Assembly: GCF_014192015.1 (NCBI RefSeq)
Contig: NZ_JACHXJ010000001.1
Location: 744,001 to 808,000 of the forward strand
DNA from: Paenibacillus rhizosphaerae
Lineage (GTDB): Bacteria > Bacillota > Bacilli > Paenibacillales > Paenibacillaceae
DNA length: 64,000 nt
Reading direction: 5' to 3'
The notes beneath the pieces were generated by a model. The model was not told the origin of the DNA and did no database searches. It saw only the letters and a list, made by a program, of their open reading frames with translations. Position numbers and translations under genes: made by a program. The first letter of the stretch is position 1, and every line of letters starts with the position of its first letter. Shown in pieces: positions 1-8,487 of the stretch.

Positions 1-1
1 C

Positions 2-997
2 CAGCTGGACGGCTCGGCGCACCTGATCCTGACGGCGGACGGGAATCGCAGCGCACACCTGAAGACAGGAGTGCCGATCCGGCTGGACGAACTGCTGTCC
101 CGAAGCGTCGAGCTGCAGGAGCCAGCCACCCGCGCCCAAATTCGGGAGCTGGCATCGTGCACGGTATGTCCGCCGCATGCCCGGGAACTGGAGGCCATGC
201 TTGAGGAAGACGATTACCAAACCAACATTCGGGCAAAGCGGCTGACGATGCTTGACCTGCTTGAGCAATATGATGCCTGCGAGCTGCCGTTTGCGCGCTT
301 TCTGGAGCTGCTGCCGGCCCTCAAGCCGAGATATTACTCCATCTCCAGCTCGCCGAAAGTCAGTCCAGGCGCCGCCAGTATCACGGTCGGTGTGGTTCGG
401 GGAGTAGCATGGAGCGGTAAGGGAGAGTACCACGGCATCGCCTCCAACTACCTGGCCGCGCAGGAGCCTGGGGCCGAGGTGCTGATGTTCGTCCGATCTC
501 CCGAATCCGGATTTGTGCTGCCGGAGGATCCCGCCATACCGATGATCATGGTAGGGCCGGGCACGGGCGTGGCACCGTTCAGAGGTTTTATCCAGGCGAG
601 ACGGGTCCTGCAAGCGGAAGGAAAGGCGCTGGGCAAGGCTCATCTGTACTTTGGCTGCAGAAACCCGGAGCATGATTACTTATACCGTGAGGAGTTTGAA
701 CGGGCGGAAAAGGACGGAGCAGTGACGCTTCATACGGCTTTCTCCAGAGTGGAGGGTACGGATAAATGCTATGTCCAGCATCTGATGAAGCAGGACGGTG
801 AGCTGCTGCTGCAACTGCTCGAGGTCGGGGCTAAGCTGTACATTTGCGGCGACGGCTCCCGGATGGCTCCCCAAGTGGAAGAGACGCTGATGGGCTCCTA
901 TCGGGACAAATACGGGGTAAGCCCGGAAGAAGCAGCCCAATGGCTTGCCGGCCTCGAATCGGCAGGGAACTATGTGAAGGACGTATGGGCCGGCTGA
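2..997 (+). CDS. CYP102-type P450/NADPH-P450 reductase, C-terminal part
   Basis: The frame is open from base 2, so the gene enters from the left edge; 331 residues are visible. They make up the FAD/NADPH half of a diflavin reductase: the FAD motif RYYSISSS (fragment residues 110-117), the NADPH pyrophosphate loop GPGTGVAPF (185-193), YFGCRN and ICGDGSRMAP. The protein ends in KDVWAG, the same ending as Bacillus P450 BM3 (CYP102A1), which is the main reason for calling a fused fatty-acid hydroxylase rather than a sulfite reductase flavoprotein or stand-alone P450 reductase. In that family NADPH electrons pass through FAD and FMN to a haem domain on the same chain. The haem and FMN domains lie outside the window, so the fusion is inferred. 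The visible part is intact and has no stop or frameshift. Confidence 0.85.
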   Translation, partial: QLDGSAHLILTADGNRSAHLKTGVPIRLDELLSRSVELQEPATRAQIRELASCTVCPPHARELEAMLEEDDYQTNIRAKRLTMLDLLEQYDACELPFARFLELLPALKPRYYSISSSPKVSPGAASITVGVVRGVAWSGKGEYHGIASNYLAAQEPGAEVLMFVRSPESGFVLPEDPAIPMIMVGPGTGVAPFRGFIQARRVLQAEGKALGKAHLYFGCRNPEHDYLYREEFERAEKDGAVTLHTAFSRVEGTDKCYVQHLMKQDGELLLQLLEVGAKLYICGDGSRMAPQVEETLMGSYRDKYGVSPEEAAQWLAGLESAGNYVKDVWAG

Positions 998-1108
998 TCT
1001 CCAGGTAGTCCGATTCGGGGCAGGCCGCATTTTACTGATTGCTTCCTTGGCATCCGCAACTATATGATGGAATTCGGGGGGAAGCACATCTGAAAGGAGG
1101 CGGACCAG

Positions 1109-1594
1109 GTGAATTATGAAATCAGAACTGCGGACATGGATGAGCTGGGGCTCGTACACGACACGATGATGCTGGCTTTTGAAGAATATCGGGGCCGGCT
1201 CCATCCGCCTTCAGGAGCCTTGTCGGAGGACACCGAGACGATCCGTCAGAAAATCAGCGAGCATGGAGGCGGAGCCCTTTTGGCTTGGTCCGGTGATAAG
1301 CCCGTGGGGTCGGCGCAGTATTCCTTCCGTGCCCCCTTTTTGTACGTCGGACGGCTATCCGTCATACCCGAGGCCCGGGGTGAAGGTTTGGGCAAGGCGA
1401 TCATGAAGCATTTCGAGAAACTCGCTGTGCAGCATCGTTATCCCGAGATCCGGTTGGGAGTCAGGTTATCGCTTCAAGATAACATCCGGTTTTACCTCAA
1501 GCTGGGTTATGAAGTTGTTGAGGAGCATGCGTATCCTGAACGGACGGATGGCTGGTACATCCTGAGGAAACGGGTGGGAGCTGGAACGGCATGA
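1109..1594 (+). CDS. GNAT family N-acetyltransferase
   Basis: Acetyl-CoA-dependent acyltransferase of 161 residues with one GNAT domain. The acetyl-CoA loop is RGEGLG within the segment VIPEARGEGLGKAIM, followed by a typical C-terminal strand and helix (LKLGYEVVEEHAY). The start is GTG, chosen because AAAGGAGG lies 8 bases upstream. The substrate cannot be read from the sequence. It is followed 40 bases later by a second, unrelated GNAT gene and then a methyltransferase on the same strand, so the three may be cotranscribed. An open frame inside it on the minus strand has no ribosome binding site and was discarded. Confidence 0.85.
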   Translation: MNYEIRTADMDELGLVHDTMMLAFEEYRGRLHPPSGALSEDTETIRQKISEHGGGALLAWSGDKPVGSAQYSFRAPFLYVGRLSVIPEARGEGLGKAIMKHFEKLAVQHRYPEIRLGVRLSLQDNIRFYLKLGYEVVEEHAYPERTDGWYILRKRVGAGTA

Positions 1595-1634
1595 TCCGTA
1601 GACATAACTTGCTATGATAGGGAGGAAACCTAAC

Positions 1635-2108
1635 GTGTCTAAAGAAGGCATTACGGTCCGGGAGGCGGGACTGGGGGATTTGCAAGAGCTTGCCGCCATT
1701 TTTGACTTGTACCGGATATTTTATGGTCAGGAGCCAGACGTTGAAGGGGCGGCCGCCTTCTTGTTCGAGCGAATGGAGCACCGGCAATCGGTCATCCTGA
1801 TAGCCGAAGACGTGGAGCAGGGCCGGATCGCCGGGTTTACCCAGCTGTATCCGGTGTTTTCCTCCATCTCCATGAAACGGGCCTATATTTTGAATGACTT
1901 GTATGTACGGGAGGAATACCGCAGGCAGGGAACCGCCCGGCTGCTGCTTGAAGCGGCCAAACGGTTCGCTAAGCTGGCCCGGGCGAAGGGGCTGTCTTTG
2001 TCCACGGCGGTAACTAATGTACGCGCCCAGCAGCTGTATGAGCAAAGCGGTTATGTTCGTGACGAGCAGTTTATCCATTATGATTTCACATCTCTGGATA
2101 TGGATTAA
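1635..2108 (+). CDS. GNAT family N-acetyltransferase
   Basis: A second GNAT acetyltransferase (157 residues), with the acetyl-CoA binding turn RRQGTA in the segment YVREEYRRQGTARLLL and the GNAT C-terminal pattern NVRAQQLYEQSGY. I place the start at GTG 1635 because GGAGGAA lies 7-8 bases upstream; an in-frame ATG at 1614 has no ribosome binding site and would add seven residues without homology. The fold resembles the aminoglycoside/small-amine acetyltransferase branch, but the substrate is unknown. It lies between another GNAT gene and a SAM methyltransferase, all on the same strand with short gaps. Confidence 0.83.
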   Translation: MSKEGITVREAGLGDLQELAAIFDLYRIFYGQEPDVEGAAAFLFERMEHRQSVILIAEDVEQGRIAGFTQLYPVFSSISMKRAYILNDLYVREEYRRQGTARLLLEAAKRFAKLARAKGLSLSTAVTNVRAQQLYEQSGYVRDEQFIHYDFTSLDMD

Positions 2109-2135
2109 TCACGGGAGAACAGGGAGGGGACATGA

Positions 2136-2909
2136 ATGGGGCCGTCTACACAGGATTTCTATGACGATATGTCTGAATCATATCATTTGATTTACGAGGA
2201 TTGGAAACATACGGTGTCCAGTCAGGGAGAATTTTGGGACCGGTGGATACGCTCCCGGTTTCAGCTTCCCGGGAGTGGACGAATTCGAATACTGGACGCC
2301 TCATGCGGTATCGGAACGCAGAGCCTGGGCCTTGCCCTTCAAGGATTTGAAGTGACGGCAACCGACCTAAGTCCGAACTCCGTAGAGCGAGCGAGAAGGG
2401 AAGCTGAGGCCATGGGCCTGTCGATCCGATTTGGAACAGCGGACTTCAGAACGCTCGAGCAGGATGTTGCCGGCACCTTTGACGTCGTCTTCTCCGCCGA
2501 CAATGCGGTGCCGCATTTGCTAACGGATGAGGACCTGATGATCGCCTGCCGGCAATTTTACAATAAATGCCTGCCCGGCGGCATGGTCATCATCACGATC
2601 CGCGACTATGACAGCCTGATCCGGGAACGGCCCCGCGCTACACAGCCCAGAATTTTGAATCATGGCAAAAGAATTGTGTTCCAAGTGTGGGATTGGTCGG
2701 AAGACGGGTCGACATATACGACCCGGCAGTTTATACTGCAGGATCAGTTAGGGACTTGGAAGACGGAGAGCTATGCAGCTATGTACCGGGCAGTTCAGCG
2801 AAGCGAGCTGAGCTACTTTTTGCAGCAGGCTGGATTCCAGCGTGTGGAGTGGGTCATGCCCGAGCAGTCCGGTTTTTACCAGCCGATCGTAACGGCAGCC
2901 AAGTTCTAG
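2136..2909 (+). CDS. class I SAM-dependent methyltransferase
   Basis: A 257-residue Rossmann-fold methyltransferase. SAM-binding motif I is LDASCGIGTQSLGLA near residue 50, followed by the acidic residue in VTATDLSPNSVE and by the motif IV region FDVVFSADNAVPH. The C-terminal half (VFQVWDWSEDGSTYTTRQF) resembles small-molecule methyltransferases of the glycine/sarcosine type, but I cannot assign a substrate. A GGGAGGGG ribosome binding site precedes ATG 2136; the ATG at 2132 is in another frame. The gene converges with the minus-strand germination permease, with only 16 bases between the two stop codons. Confidence 0.82.
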   Translation: MGPSTQDFYDDMSESYHLIYEDWKHTVSSQGEFWDRWIRSRFQLPGSGRIRILDASCGIGTQSLGLALQGFEVTATDLSPNSVERARREAEAMGLSIRFGTADFRTLEQDVAGTFDVVFSADNAVPHLLTDEDLMIACRQFYNKCLPGGMVIITIRDYDSLIRERPRATQPRILNHGKRIVFQVWDWSEDGSTYTTRQFILQDQLGTWKTESYAAMYRAVQRSELSYFLQQAGFQRVEWVMPEQSGFYQPIVTAAKF

Positions 2910-2925
2910 ATGGAGCGAGCTGGTT

Positions 2926-4011
2926 TCAGTGTTTCGTGATTTTTCTCCTCATGACCGTCATCATCCACAGAAAGAGCGGAATGGCGATCGCACAGACCGG
3001 AATGACAATCCGCTCCCACAGCTTCTGAAGCATCATAATGCTGGCTTCATTCGGAATCAACAGCGCAATGATGAAGATGGCCGGTGCACAAAACCACATG
3101 AGTTTTTTCCAATTTTTCACGTGAAGCCACTGGGCCATCTCATAGCTCGTGATAAACAAGTAAAGGGAGATCTTGGCGAAGACGCCAAAAATCCAAATGA
3201 AAATCACGAGTACATCGACATTTTGAATAAAGTTCAGGATGTTTATGCTGCGTACCAGCATAAAGTAAGAGAACCTCAGCTCCATTCCAACGTAGGGGCC
3301 GAACACGAGCAGCACCATGACCGTGGCTAACATGACCATGATGGAGGTGAACACGATGCTCGACAGTGCTTTGACGATTATTTTTTTTTTGCTGGATATA
3401 AACGCGAGAAGGACCAACAGCATAAACGATTCCCCAAAAAAAGAAGCGGGCGGCAGCGACGCCTTGAAAACCTCTTGCCAGCTTGAGTCGCCCACGATCG
3501 GCAGGATGTGGAGAAGCTTCGTGTTCATGGCGTTCAGCAAAAAAGTGAGGATCAGCGTAATGAACGTCACGGGTCCGGCCAGTTCGCAAAATCGGCCGAT
3601 GCCGGTAATCCCGCTGATGCCGGTCAGATAAACGGCCAAAGCCAGTATCATGACCATGAGAATCCAGATGGGAGTCCGGTCCAGGATCGTCAGATGGATG
3701 AAATCCGCGAAGGAGCGGAGCACATCCCCGGATAACAGGAACCAGGCCACGAAATAGGGAAGGATCACGATTCTTCCGATCCAGCCGCCAAGCAGCTTAC
3801 GGCTGAACTGCGTTAAGGTTTCTCCGGGATGGAGTAAGCTGACATGCGTGACCAGATACGTGATGGCCAGCCCGATCGCACCGGCAATGATCATGGACAT
3901 CCACGCGTCCTGCTTGGCTGTTTCAATGGCAGGTGACACTCTTAACCAGACAGCCATGATGATTTCTACGGTGCTTAAGGTCCAAAAAATTTGCGATCCG
4001 GTCAGCTTCAT
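2926..4011 (-). CDS. gerKB: spore germination permease, GerAB/GerKB family
   Basis: The B subunit of a nutrient germinant receptor in the inner spore membrane. It is a 361-residue APC-superfamily (amino acid permease-like) protein with about ten hydrophobic helices and no signal peptide. In this family the B subunit binds the germinant. The start is ATG 4011, with AAAGGAGG 6 bases upstream; an ATG 13 codons earlier has none. It is the last gene of a minus-strand operon in the order A, C, B, which is the order of B. subtilis gerK, so the symbol reflects operon layout rather than proven germinant specificity. The stop codon nearly abuts the converging methyltransferase, and no terminator hairpin fits in the gap. 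Confidence 0.88.
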   Translation of the reverse strand: MKLTGSQIFWTLSTVEIIMAVWLRVSPAIETAKQDAWMSMIIAGAIGLAITYLVTHVSLLHPGETLTQFSRKLLGGWIGRIVILPYFVAWFLLSGDVLRSFADFIHLTILDRTPIWILMVMILALAVYLTGISGITGIGRFCELAGPVTFITLILTFLLNAMNTKLLHILPIVGDSSWQEVFKASLPPASFFGESFMLLVLLAFISSKKKIIVKALSSIVFTSIMVMLATVMVLLVFGPYVGMELRFSYFMLVRSINILNFIQNVDVLVIFIWIFGVFAKISLYLFITSYEMAQWLHVKNWKKLMWFCAPAIFIIALLIPNEASIMMLQKLWERIVIPVCAIAIPLFLWMMTVMRRKITKH

Positions 4012-4053
4012 AGCTTTCCTCCTTTCCGATGGGATTCCCTTATTACTCATGAT

Positions 4054-5190
4054 CTACAGCGAAGAATTGGTTTGACCCGGATCCCTGTACCGGAGATGCA
4101 CCGATACAGTGATCGGCAGTTCGGGGAACGTTTCGCGCCAATGCGGTTTGAGCGTTTTCCATATCTCCGGGTGCTGCCTGTGAACATGTTCCCCAATTCC
4201 AAATATGTCGATCTTATATTGGTGCTGCGCCTTATCGACCAGTTTGCGAACCTTCTTCTCCGCTTCCTGGCTCAGCTTGGTTTGAATGGTTTTGAGATCA
4301 TCTTCCCTGGAAGGATCAAGTGACGAATTGTTTTCAACAATGCTGCCGATGCCGTGCAGCGATATGTAAATCTGCGGCCGGTGCTTCACCATTTTTATCC
4401 TTGTGCGGTGCTTTAGGGATTGGACTGCTATACTGATCGTCTCGTTCCTCTTTCCGATAGAGGTGGTGAACGTGAGGTTTTTTTGCTTTCCCATTATCCA
4501 GTTATCGTACATCGATTCCTCCGGATTCAGGTAACCGACGAGTTTAATTCCATGGTCTTTGTCCAGGATGGCAGAGCCGGCATATACATAACCTCGGGAA
4601 GGATCGGCTGTGATGGCAGGTACGATCGGCTGGGTTCCTTCGCTGAAGGCATCGCATAATAACATCCGGTAGTAGTAGGGCTTCATACCAAGAGCAGATT
4701 GCTGACTGCCAAGTGTCGTACTAATGAACGGATCAAATGTAGGCTCGGCTTTGATAACTTCTTTCGCCGTTCCATCCTTGACCACAAGGATGACGGAACG
4801 CAATTCCGATTTCGGGTTGCGAAAGATCATGTCGAGATACTTATCCAGCCCCACTTCGGCCATATGATGACCGATCAGGATCGTTTGACGATGAGCATAA
4901 AACAAGGAACGCGACAGCTCAGCCTGCAGACGCTGCCCGGCATCCATAAAATCTTTTCCTTTCGCACTCACGACCGTATATGTGTTTTTCTTGCCCGCAC
5001 CCGTAACCTGGCTGCTGCCCAAACCTGCGGGTACGGCGACTTCCGAACTAATCTCCAGCTCTTTGTCCTCGGTCATGTCCATTCCGACGCCGATAATAAA
5101 AGCACGCTGGTTGGGCTCTTTCAGGTTCCAGCAGCCGGTGGACGAAGCTGACAGAAACAATAAGCAGAAAATAAGCAGAATTTTTTTCAT
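4054..5190 (-). CDS. gerKC: germination lipoprotein, GerC/GerKC family
   Basis: The C subunit of a germinant receptor: a lipoprotein anchored on the outer face of the inner spore membrane. It has 378 residues, with a short basic and hydrophobic signal and the lipobox SSTGC (Cys20), then the conserved N-terminal WNLKEPNQ segment and the Ger(x)C domains to the end. The start ATG 5190 lies just after GGTGGAAGG; an in-frame ATG seven codons upstream has no ribosome binding site. The gene begins 28 bases after the A subunit stop and ends 42 bases before the B subunit start, consistent with one transcript. Diacylglyceryl modification is known for the family and is inferred here from the lipobox. 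Confidence 0.9.
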   Translation of the reverse strand: MKKILLIFCLLFLSASSTGCWNLKEPNQRAFIIGVGMDMTEDKELEISSEVAVPAGLGSSQVTGAGKKNTYTVVSAKGKDFMDAGQRLQAELSRSLFYAHRQTILIGHHMAEVGLDKYLDMIFRNPKSELRSVILVVKDGTAKEVIKAEPTFDPFISTTLGSQQSALGMKPYYYRMLLCDAFSEGTQPIVPAITADPSRGYVYAGSAILDKDHGIKLVGYLNPEESMYDNWIMGKQKNLTFTTSIGKRNETISIAVQSLKHRTRIKMVKHRPQIYISLHGIGSIVENNSSLDPSREDDLKTIQTKLSQEAEKKVRKLVDKAQHQYKIDIFGIGEHVHRQHPEIWKTLKPHWRETFPELPITVSVHLRYRDPGQTNSSL

Positions 5191-5218
5191 TGTACCTTCC
5201 ACCTTATCCATTCAAAGT

Positions 5219-6685
5219 TCAAGATTTACTCGCCCGCTTTCTTGGCAAACGCAAAAATACATTTTTTGCCCGGTTTTTCTTGGTTGGAGCAACGGGCTGA
5301 AGATACGGCGATCCAAACGGAGTGAGATGGATCAGATGGGACAAGATGGCGATCATGCCGATCGCTGTGCCAAAAAGTCCGAAAATTCCGGATAATACGA
5401 GCAGCGGGAAGCGCAGCATCCGCATCGGGTAGCCGAACCGGTAACGTGGGATCACAAACGACGATATGCCGGCAGCCGATACGACGATGACGATCGGCGC
5501 CGAGATGATCCCGGCCTGTACCGCAGCCTGCCCAATGACCAACGCCCCCACGATGCTGACGAGCGGACCGATTTGCTGGGGTAACCGTATTCCGGCTTCC
5601 CGCAGTCCCTCAAACATAAATTCCATAATAAATACTTCGATGACGGTTGGAAATGGAGCCTGTTCCCTTAGTCCCGTAATGCTTAGCATCAGCTTGGGGG
5701 GGACCATTTCCGGATGATAGGTGGTCAGCGCGATGTAAACCGACGGAAACAGGATGGCAAACAGGGCAAACAAATAACGGATCCACCGATTCATGGTGAT
5801 ATACATAAACCGTTCGTAATAATCGTCGGGAGCTTGCAGGCCGTCCCAGAACGTCATCGGTACGACCAGGGTGATCGGCGACCCGTTAACCAATACAGCC
5901 ACCCGTCCTTCCATCAGTCCTGCGGATACGACATCCGGCCGCTCGCTGCTCAGCATTTGCGGAAAAGGGGAGTAGTGGGTGTCCTCAATGGATTCCTCGA
6001 TATAGCCTGATTCCAGCACGCCTTGAAGATCGATCCGCTCGACCCTTGAGCGAATCTCGTCCAGCATGGAAGTGGAAACTAATCCATCAATATAGGCAAG
6101 AACGACCTCGGTTTGGGTCAGCTTGCCGATATTATAGGATTCCATCTTCAGGTTCGGCGTGACGATGATTCTGCGCAGCATCGTCGTATTCGTACGCAGC
6201 GATTCGGTGAAGCTCTCCCGGGTTCCGCGCAGGGCCGATTCCGTCGAAGGCTCTTCAATCGATCTTGTTTCATAATCGGAGACATCCGTAAGAAGGACCG
6301 TGGGCTCCCCATCCGCCAGAATGGCCAAATGACCCTTTAAAATATCATCTGCCGCATCGCGGAACGTGTTGACCTTCTTCGTTTGCAGTACCGCGAACAG
6401 CTGTTGATCACACATTTGCGCAATGCTGTCAATAGGGCCGACCCCCTGGGGGATTCCTTCGTATATTAACGGCTTCAGGATGACCGACTGGATGATATCC
6501 TTGTCAATCATACCGTCTACGTAAATAAACAGCAGTTTGGTGTCTCCTTGCAGGGTAACGTCCCGGAATATGACGTCCGAGCAGCGTTCGAACATTGTTT
6601 TTAGCATGTGCTCATTGTCTACCAGATGACGGCTTAGCGGCAGATTCGGATCGATGTTTGTCGGTTTCTGGTTAGCTGAATTCAT
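5219..6685 (-). CDS. gerKA: germination protein, GerA/GerKA family A subunit
   Basis: The A subunit of a germinant receptor, 488 residues, the usual length for the family. The N-terminal ~270 residues are soluble and include the characteristic segment ESFTESLRTNTTMLRRII. The C-terminal part carries four to five membrane helices, beginning near YLFALFAILFPSVYIALTTY. GerA subunits of this family assemble into membrane channels that release ions when the germinant is sensed. It is the first gene of the minus-strand A-C-B operon and faces the CAP-domain lipoprotein across a 153-base divergent promoter region. Forespore sigma-G control is expected, but I could not find a convincing sigma-G site. 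Confidence 0.9.
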   Translation of the reverse strand: MNSANQKPTNIDPNLPLSRHLVDNEHMLKTMFERCSDVIFRDVTLQGDTKLLFIYVDGMIDKDIIQSVILKPLIYEGIPQGVGPIDSIAQMCDQQLFAVLQTKKVNTFRDAADDILKGHLAILADGEPTVLLTDVSDYETRSIEEPSTESALRGTRESFTESLRTNTTMLRRIIVTPNLKMESYNIGKLTQTEVVLAYIDGLVSTSMLDEIRSRVERIDLQGVLESGYIEESIEDTHYSPFPQMLSSERPDVVSAGLMEGRVAVLVNGSPITLVVPMTFWDGLQAPDDYYERFMYITMNRWIRYLFALFAILFPSVYIALTTYHPEMVPPKLMLSITGLREQAPFPTVIEVFIMEFMFEGLREAGIRLPQQIGPLVSIVGALVIGQAAVQAGIISAPIVIVVSAAGISSFVIPRYRFGYPMRMLRFPLLVLSGIFGLFGTAIGMIAILSHLIHLTPFGSPYLQPVAPTKKNRAKNVFLRLPRKRASKS

Positions 6686-6838
6686 GTTAGGTTCTTCTCC
6701 GTTGGAATCATCATTATATTTTAGTTACTATACCCATACGCTGGATAAGCATACTTTGCCGGTATAAATCCTCTTTGATGCGGAAAAATTAAGCTGGTAT
6801 CTTACATTCAACCGTATTAGGGAGGCAGCACTCGTCAT

Positions 6839-7705
6839 ATGAAAAAAATCGTTATGATCGCCGTTCTGGTATTGATTACAGGCTGCGCGGATCACGGCGC
6901 TTCAACGGCGCGCCAGCAGGTGAACACCAAGCAGACAAACCGTGCAAGCCATATCCATCAAGCGGCTCCGACCCGAATCGTCACGTCAGCCTCATCGACG
7001 TCCACGGACAGAGGCGGCAAGTCTCATTTGACCGTCAAGCAAGTCAATCAAAACGATCTGACCTCGGATTTGCTTAATCTGATTCAGCAGCCAGGAGCGG
7101 CACCCGGGACTTCGCCGCAGCAGCCTGCGGGAACGCCATCCGGTACGCGGACCGGAGCGCCGACCACCCCAGCGGGAACACCAGCCGGTACGCCAACCGG
7201 AAACCCAACGGGAACACCAGCCGGTACGCCAACCGGAACGCCAGCGGGAACGCCAGCCAATCAGGTTCCTGCGGGAACCCCGAAAAATCAGGCTCCTTCG
7301 GGTACAAACAACCAACAGACCCCTGCGAGCGGCGATGCTTCGGCATACGCTCAACAAGTGCTCGATCTGGTGAATCAGGAACGCTCCAAGGCTGGCCTGG
7401 ATGCGCTCAGCATGGATTCCAAACTGTCCAACATGGCAATGGCCAAGGCCAAAGACATGTATGACAACAAGTATTTTGACCATAACTCCCCGACCCACGG
7501 ATCTCCCTTCGACATGATGAAGGAATTCGGGATTACGTACAACTCGGCCGGAGAAAATATCGCCAACGGGCAGACCTCCCCTCAGCAGGTGATGCAGGAC
7601 TGGATGAACAGCCCGGGACACAAAGCCAACATCCTGAACAAAAGCTACACCCATATCGGGATCGCCTTTTACAATAACGAGTGGGTGCAGGAATTTACGG
7701 GATGA
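6839..7705 (+). CDS. CAP-domain (SCP-like) lipoprotein with Pro-Gly-Thr linker
   Basis: A 288-residue secreted protein. The N-terminus MKKIVMIAVLVLITGC contains a lipobox (Cys16), so it is probably membrane-anchored. A disordered linker (about residues 88-155) is built of PAGTPTG-type repeats and leads to a C-terminal CAP domain (about 168-288) of the YkwD type. CAP signatures are visible: LVNQERSKAGL, a His in FDHNSPTHGSPF, SAGENIANG, and GHKANILNKSYTHIGIA. CAP domains of this class occur in many Bacillota spore coat and envelope proteins; enzymatic function is not established. The ribosome binding site GGGAGG lies rather far (13 bases) from the ATG. A clear Rho-independent terminator follows. 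Confidence 0.85.
   Translation: MKKIVMIAVLVLITGCADHGASTARQQVNTKQTNRASHIHQAAPTRIVTSASSTSTDRGGKSHLTVKQVNQNDLTSDLLNLIQQPGAAPGTSPQQPAGTPSGTRTGAPTTPAGTPAGTPTGNPTGTPAGTPTGTPAGTPANQVPAGTPKNQAPSGTNNQQTPASGDASAYAQQVLDLVNQERSKAGLDALSMDSKLSNMAMAKAKDMYDNKYFDHNSPTHGSPFDMMKEFGITYNSAGENIANGQTSPQQVMQDWMNSPGHKANILNKSYTHIGIAFYNNEWVQEFTG
7125..7285 (+). repeat. GC-rich tandem repeats encoding the PAGTP linker
   Basis: Degenerate short tandem units based on GGAACGCCAGCCGGTACGCC repeat several times and encode PAGTP/PTGTP blocks. They lie entirely within the linker of the CAP-domain lipoprotein and stay in frame. Repeats of this kind change copy number by slippage. Confidence 0.8.
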
Positions 7706-7784
7706 TTTGCGGAAGTGCAGCATAGGTACATCATCAGCCTCCTCGGGGTAATCCGGGAGGCTGCTGCACATGGAGTGGGAAAAG

Positions 7785-7811
7785 CCGGCGGGACGCTCCG
7801 CCGGTTTTTTT
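7785..7811 (+). terminator. Rho-independent terminator after the CAP lipoprotein gene
   Basis: A perfect 7-bp stem CCGGCGG/CCGCCGG (7785-7791 with 7798-7804) and six-base loop are followed by seven T residues. Confidence 0.9.
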
Positions 7812-7876
7812 GGTGTATAATGGGAAGGATCTGAGGAACAGATCTCCAAAATATCGTCAAAGTTGAGGGATGATCG

Positions 7877-8473
7877 ATGATCCTATGGATAAACGGCGCG
7901 TTTGGCGCTGGAAAAACGCAGACCGCCTTCGAGCTTCACCGCCGAATACCGAATTCTTTCGTGTACGATCCTGAGAATGCAGGCTATTTTATCCGCAAAA
8001 ATATTCCGCCCAGCATCAAGAAGCCCGATTTTCAGGAATATCCGTTATGGCGGGAATTCAACTATGCCATGCTGAAGCACATCGCTGGCGAATATGAAGG
8101 GGTCATCATCGCTCCAATGACCGTGGTTGATCCGGTTTATTTTGAAGAAATCGTCGGCCGACTGCGTACGGACGGCATGACCGTGAAGCATTTTGCGTTA
8201 TGCGCTCCTCGCGAAGTCATCCTGCAGCGCTTAAAAAGCCGGGGGGAACGATCAAACTCATGGGGCGCTCAGCAGGCCGAACGATGTATTGAAGGTCTAT
8301 CCCAAGACATATTCCGGGAGCATATCGATACCGTTGATCTATCGGTAAGCCAAGTAGCGGAGCGGATTGCGGGCATGGCCCATATTCCCCTGCTGCCCGA
8401 TCACAGGGGTGCGGTGCGGAAGAAATTCGACCAAATCAAAACCCAGTTGAATCATTTCCGATTTTTTAACTAG
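7877..8473 (+). CDS. tmrB: TmrB-like P-loop ATP-binding protein
   Basis: A 198-residue P-loop protein with Walker A GAFGAGKT at residues 7-14. It matches B. subtilis TmrB closely along its length from memory, with shared blocks such as WINGAFG, KTQTAFELHRR, YPLWREFNY and RCIEGLS. B. subtilis TmrB is a membrane-associated ATP-binding protein that confers tunicamycin resistance when overexpressed, thought to act by binding the drug. The C-terminal basic amphipathic stretch (KKFDQIKTQLNHFRFF) fits the membrane-binding C-terminus known in TmrB. The start ATG has GAGGGATG upstream. The following HAD gene begins 14 bases later, so the two probably share a transcript. Function in this organism is inferred. 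Confidence 0.82.
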   Translation: MILWINGAFGAGKTQTAFELHRRIPNSFVYDPENAGYFIRKNIPPSIKKPDFQEYPLWREFNYAMLKHIAGEYEGVIIAPMTVVDPVYFEEIVGRLRTDGMTVKHFALCAPREVILQRLKSRGERSNSWGAQQAERCIEGLSQDIFREHIDTVDLSVSQVAERIAGMAHIPLLPDHRGAVRKKFDQIKTQLNHFRFFN

Positions 8474-8487
8474 GGGGAGTAGAGGTT

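Noticed and set aside
2929..3330. Plus-strand frame inside the germination permease gene
   Set aside because: Runs antisense to a clear gerKB gene, no ribosome binding site, charge-rich composition typical of a shadow frame.
6686..6838. Sigma-G promoter for the first ger operon
   Set aside because: GTATG and TATAGTA words occur on the minus strand, but 17 bases apart instead of the usual 14-15, so I did not call a promoter.
7125..7285. Repeats considered as a CRISPR array
   Set aside because: No unique spacers, the units are short and in frame with a coding linker, and no cas genes are near.
6992..7849. Long minus-strand open frame (285 codons) opposite the CAP lipoprotein
   Set aside because: It is open because the GC-rich repeats avoid stops in that frame; it is Arg/Gly-rich and has no ribosome binding site, no family match and a strong gene opposite.
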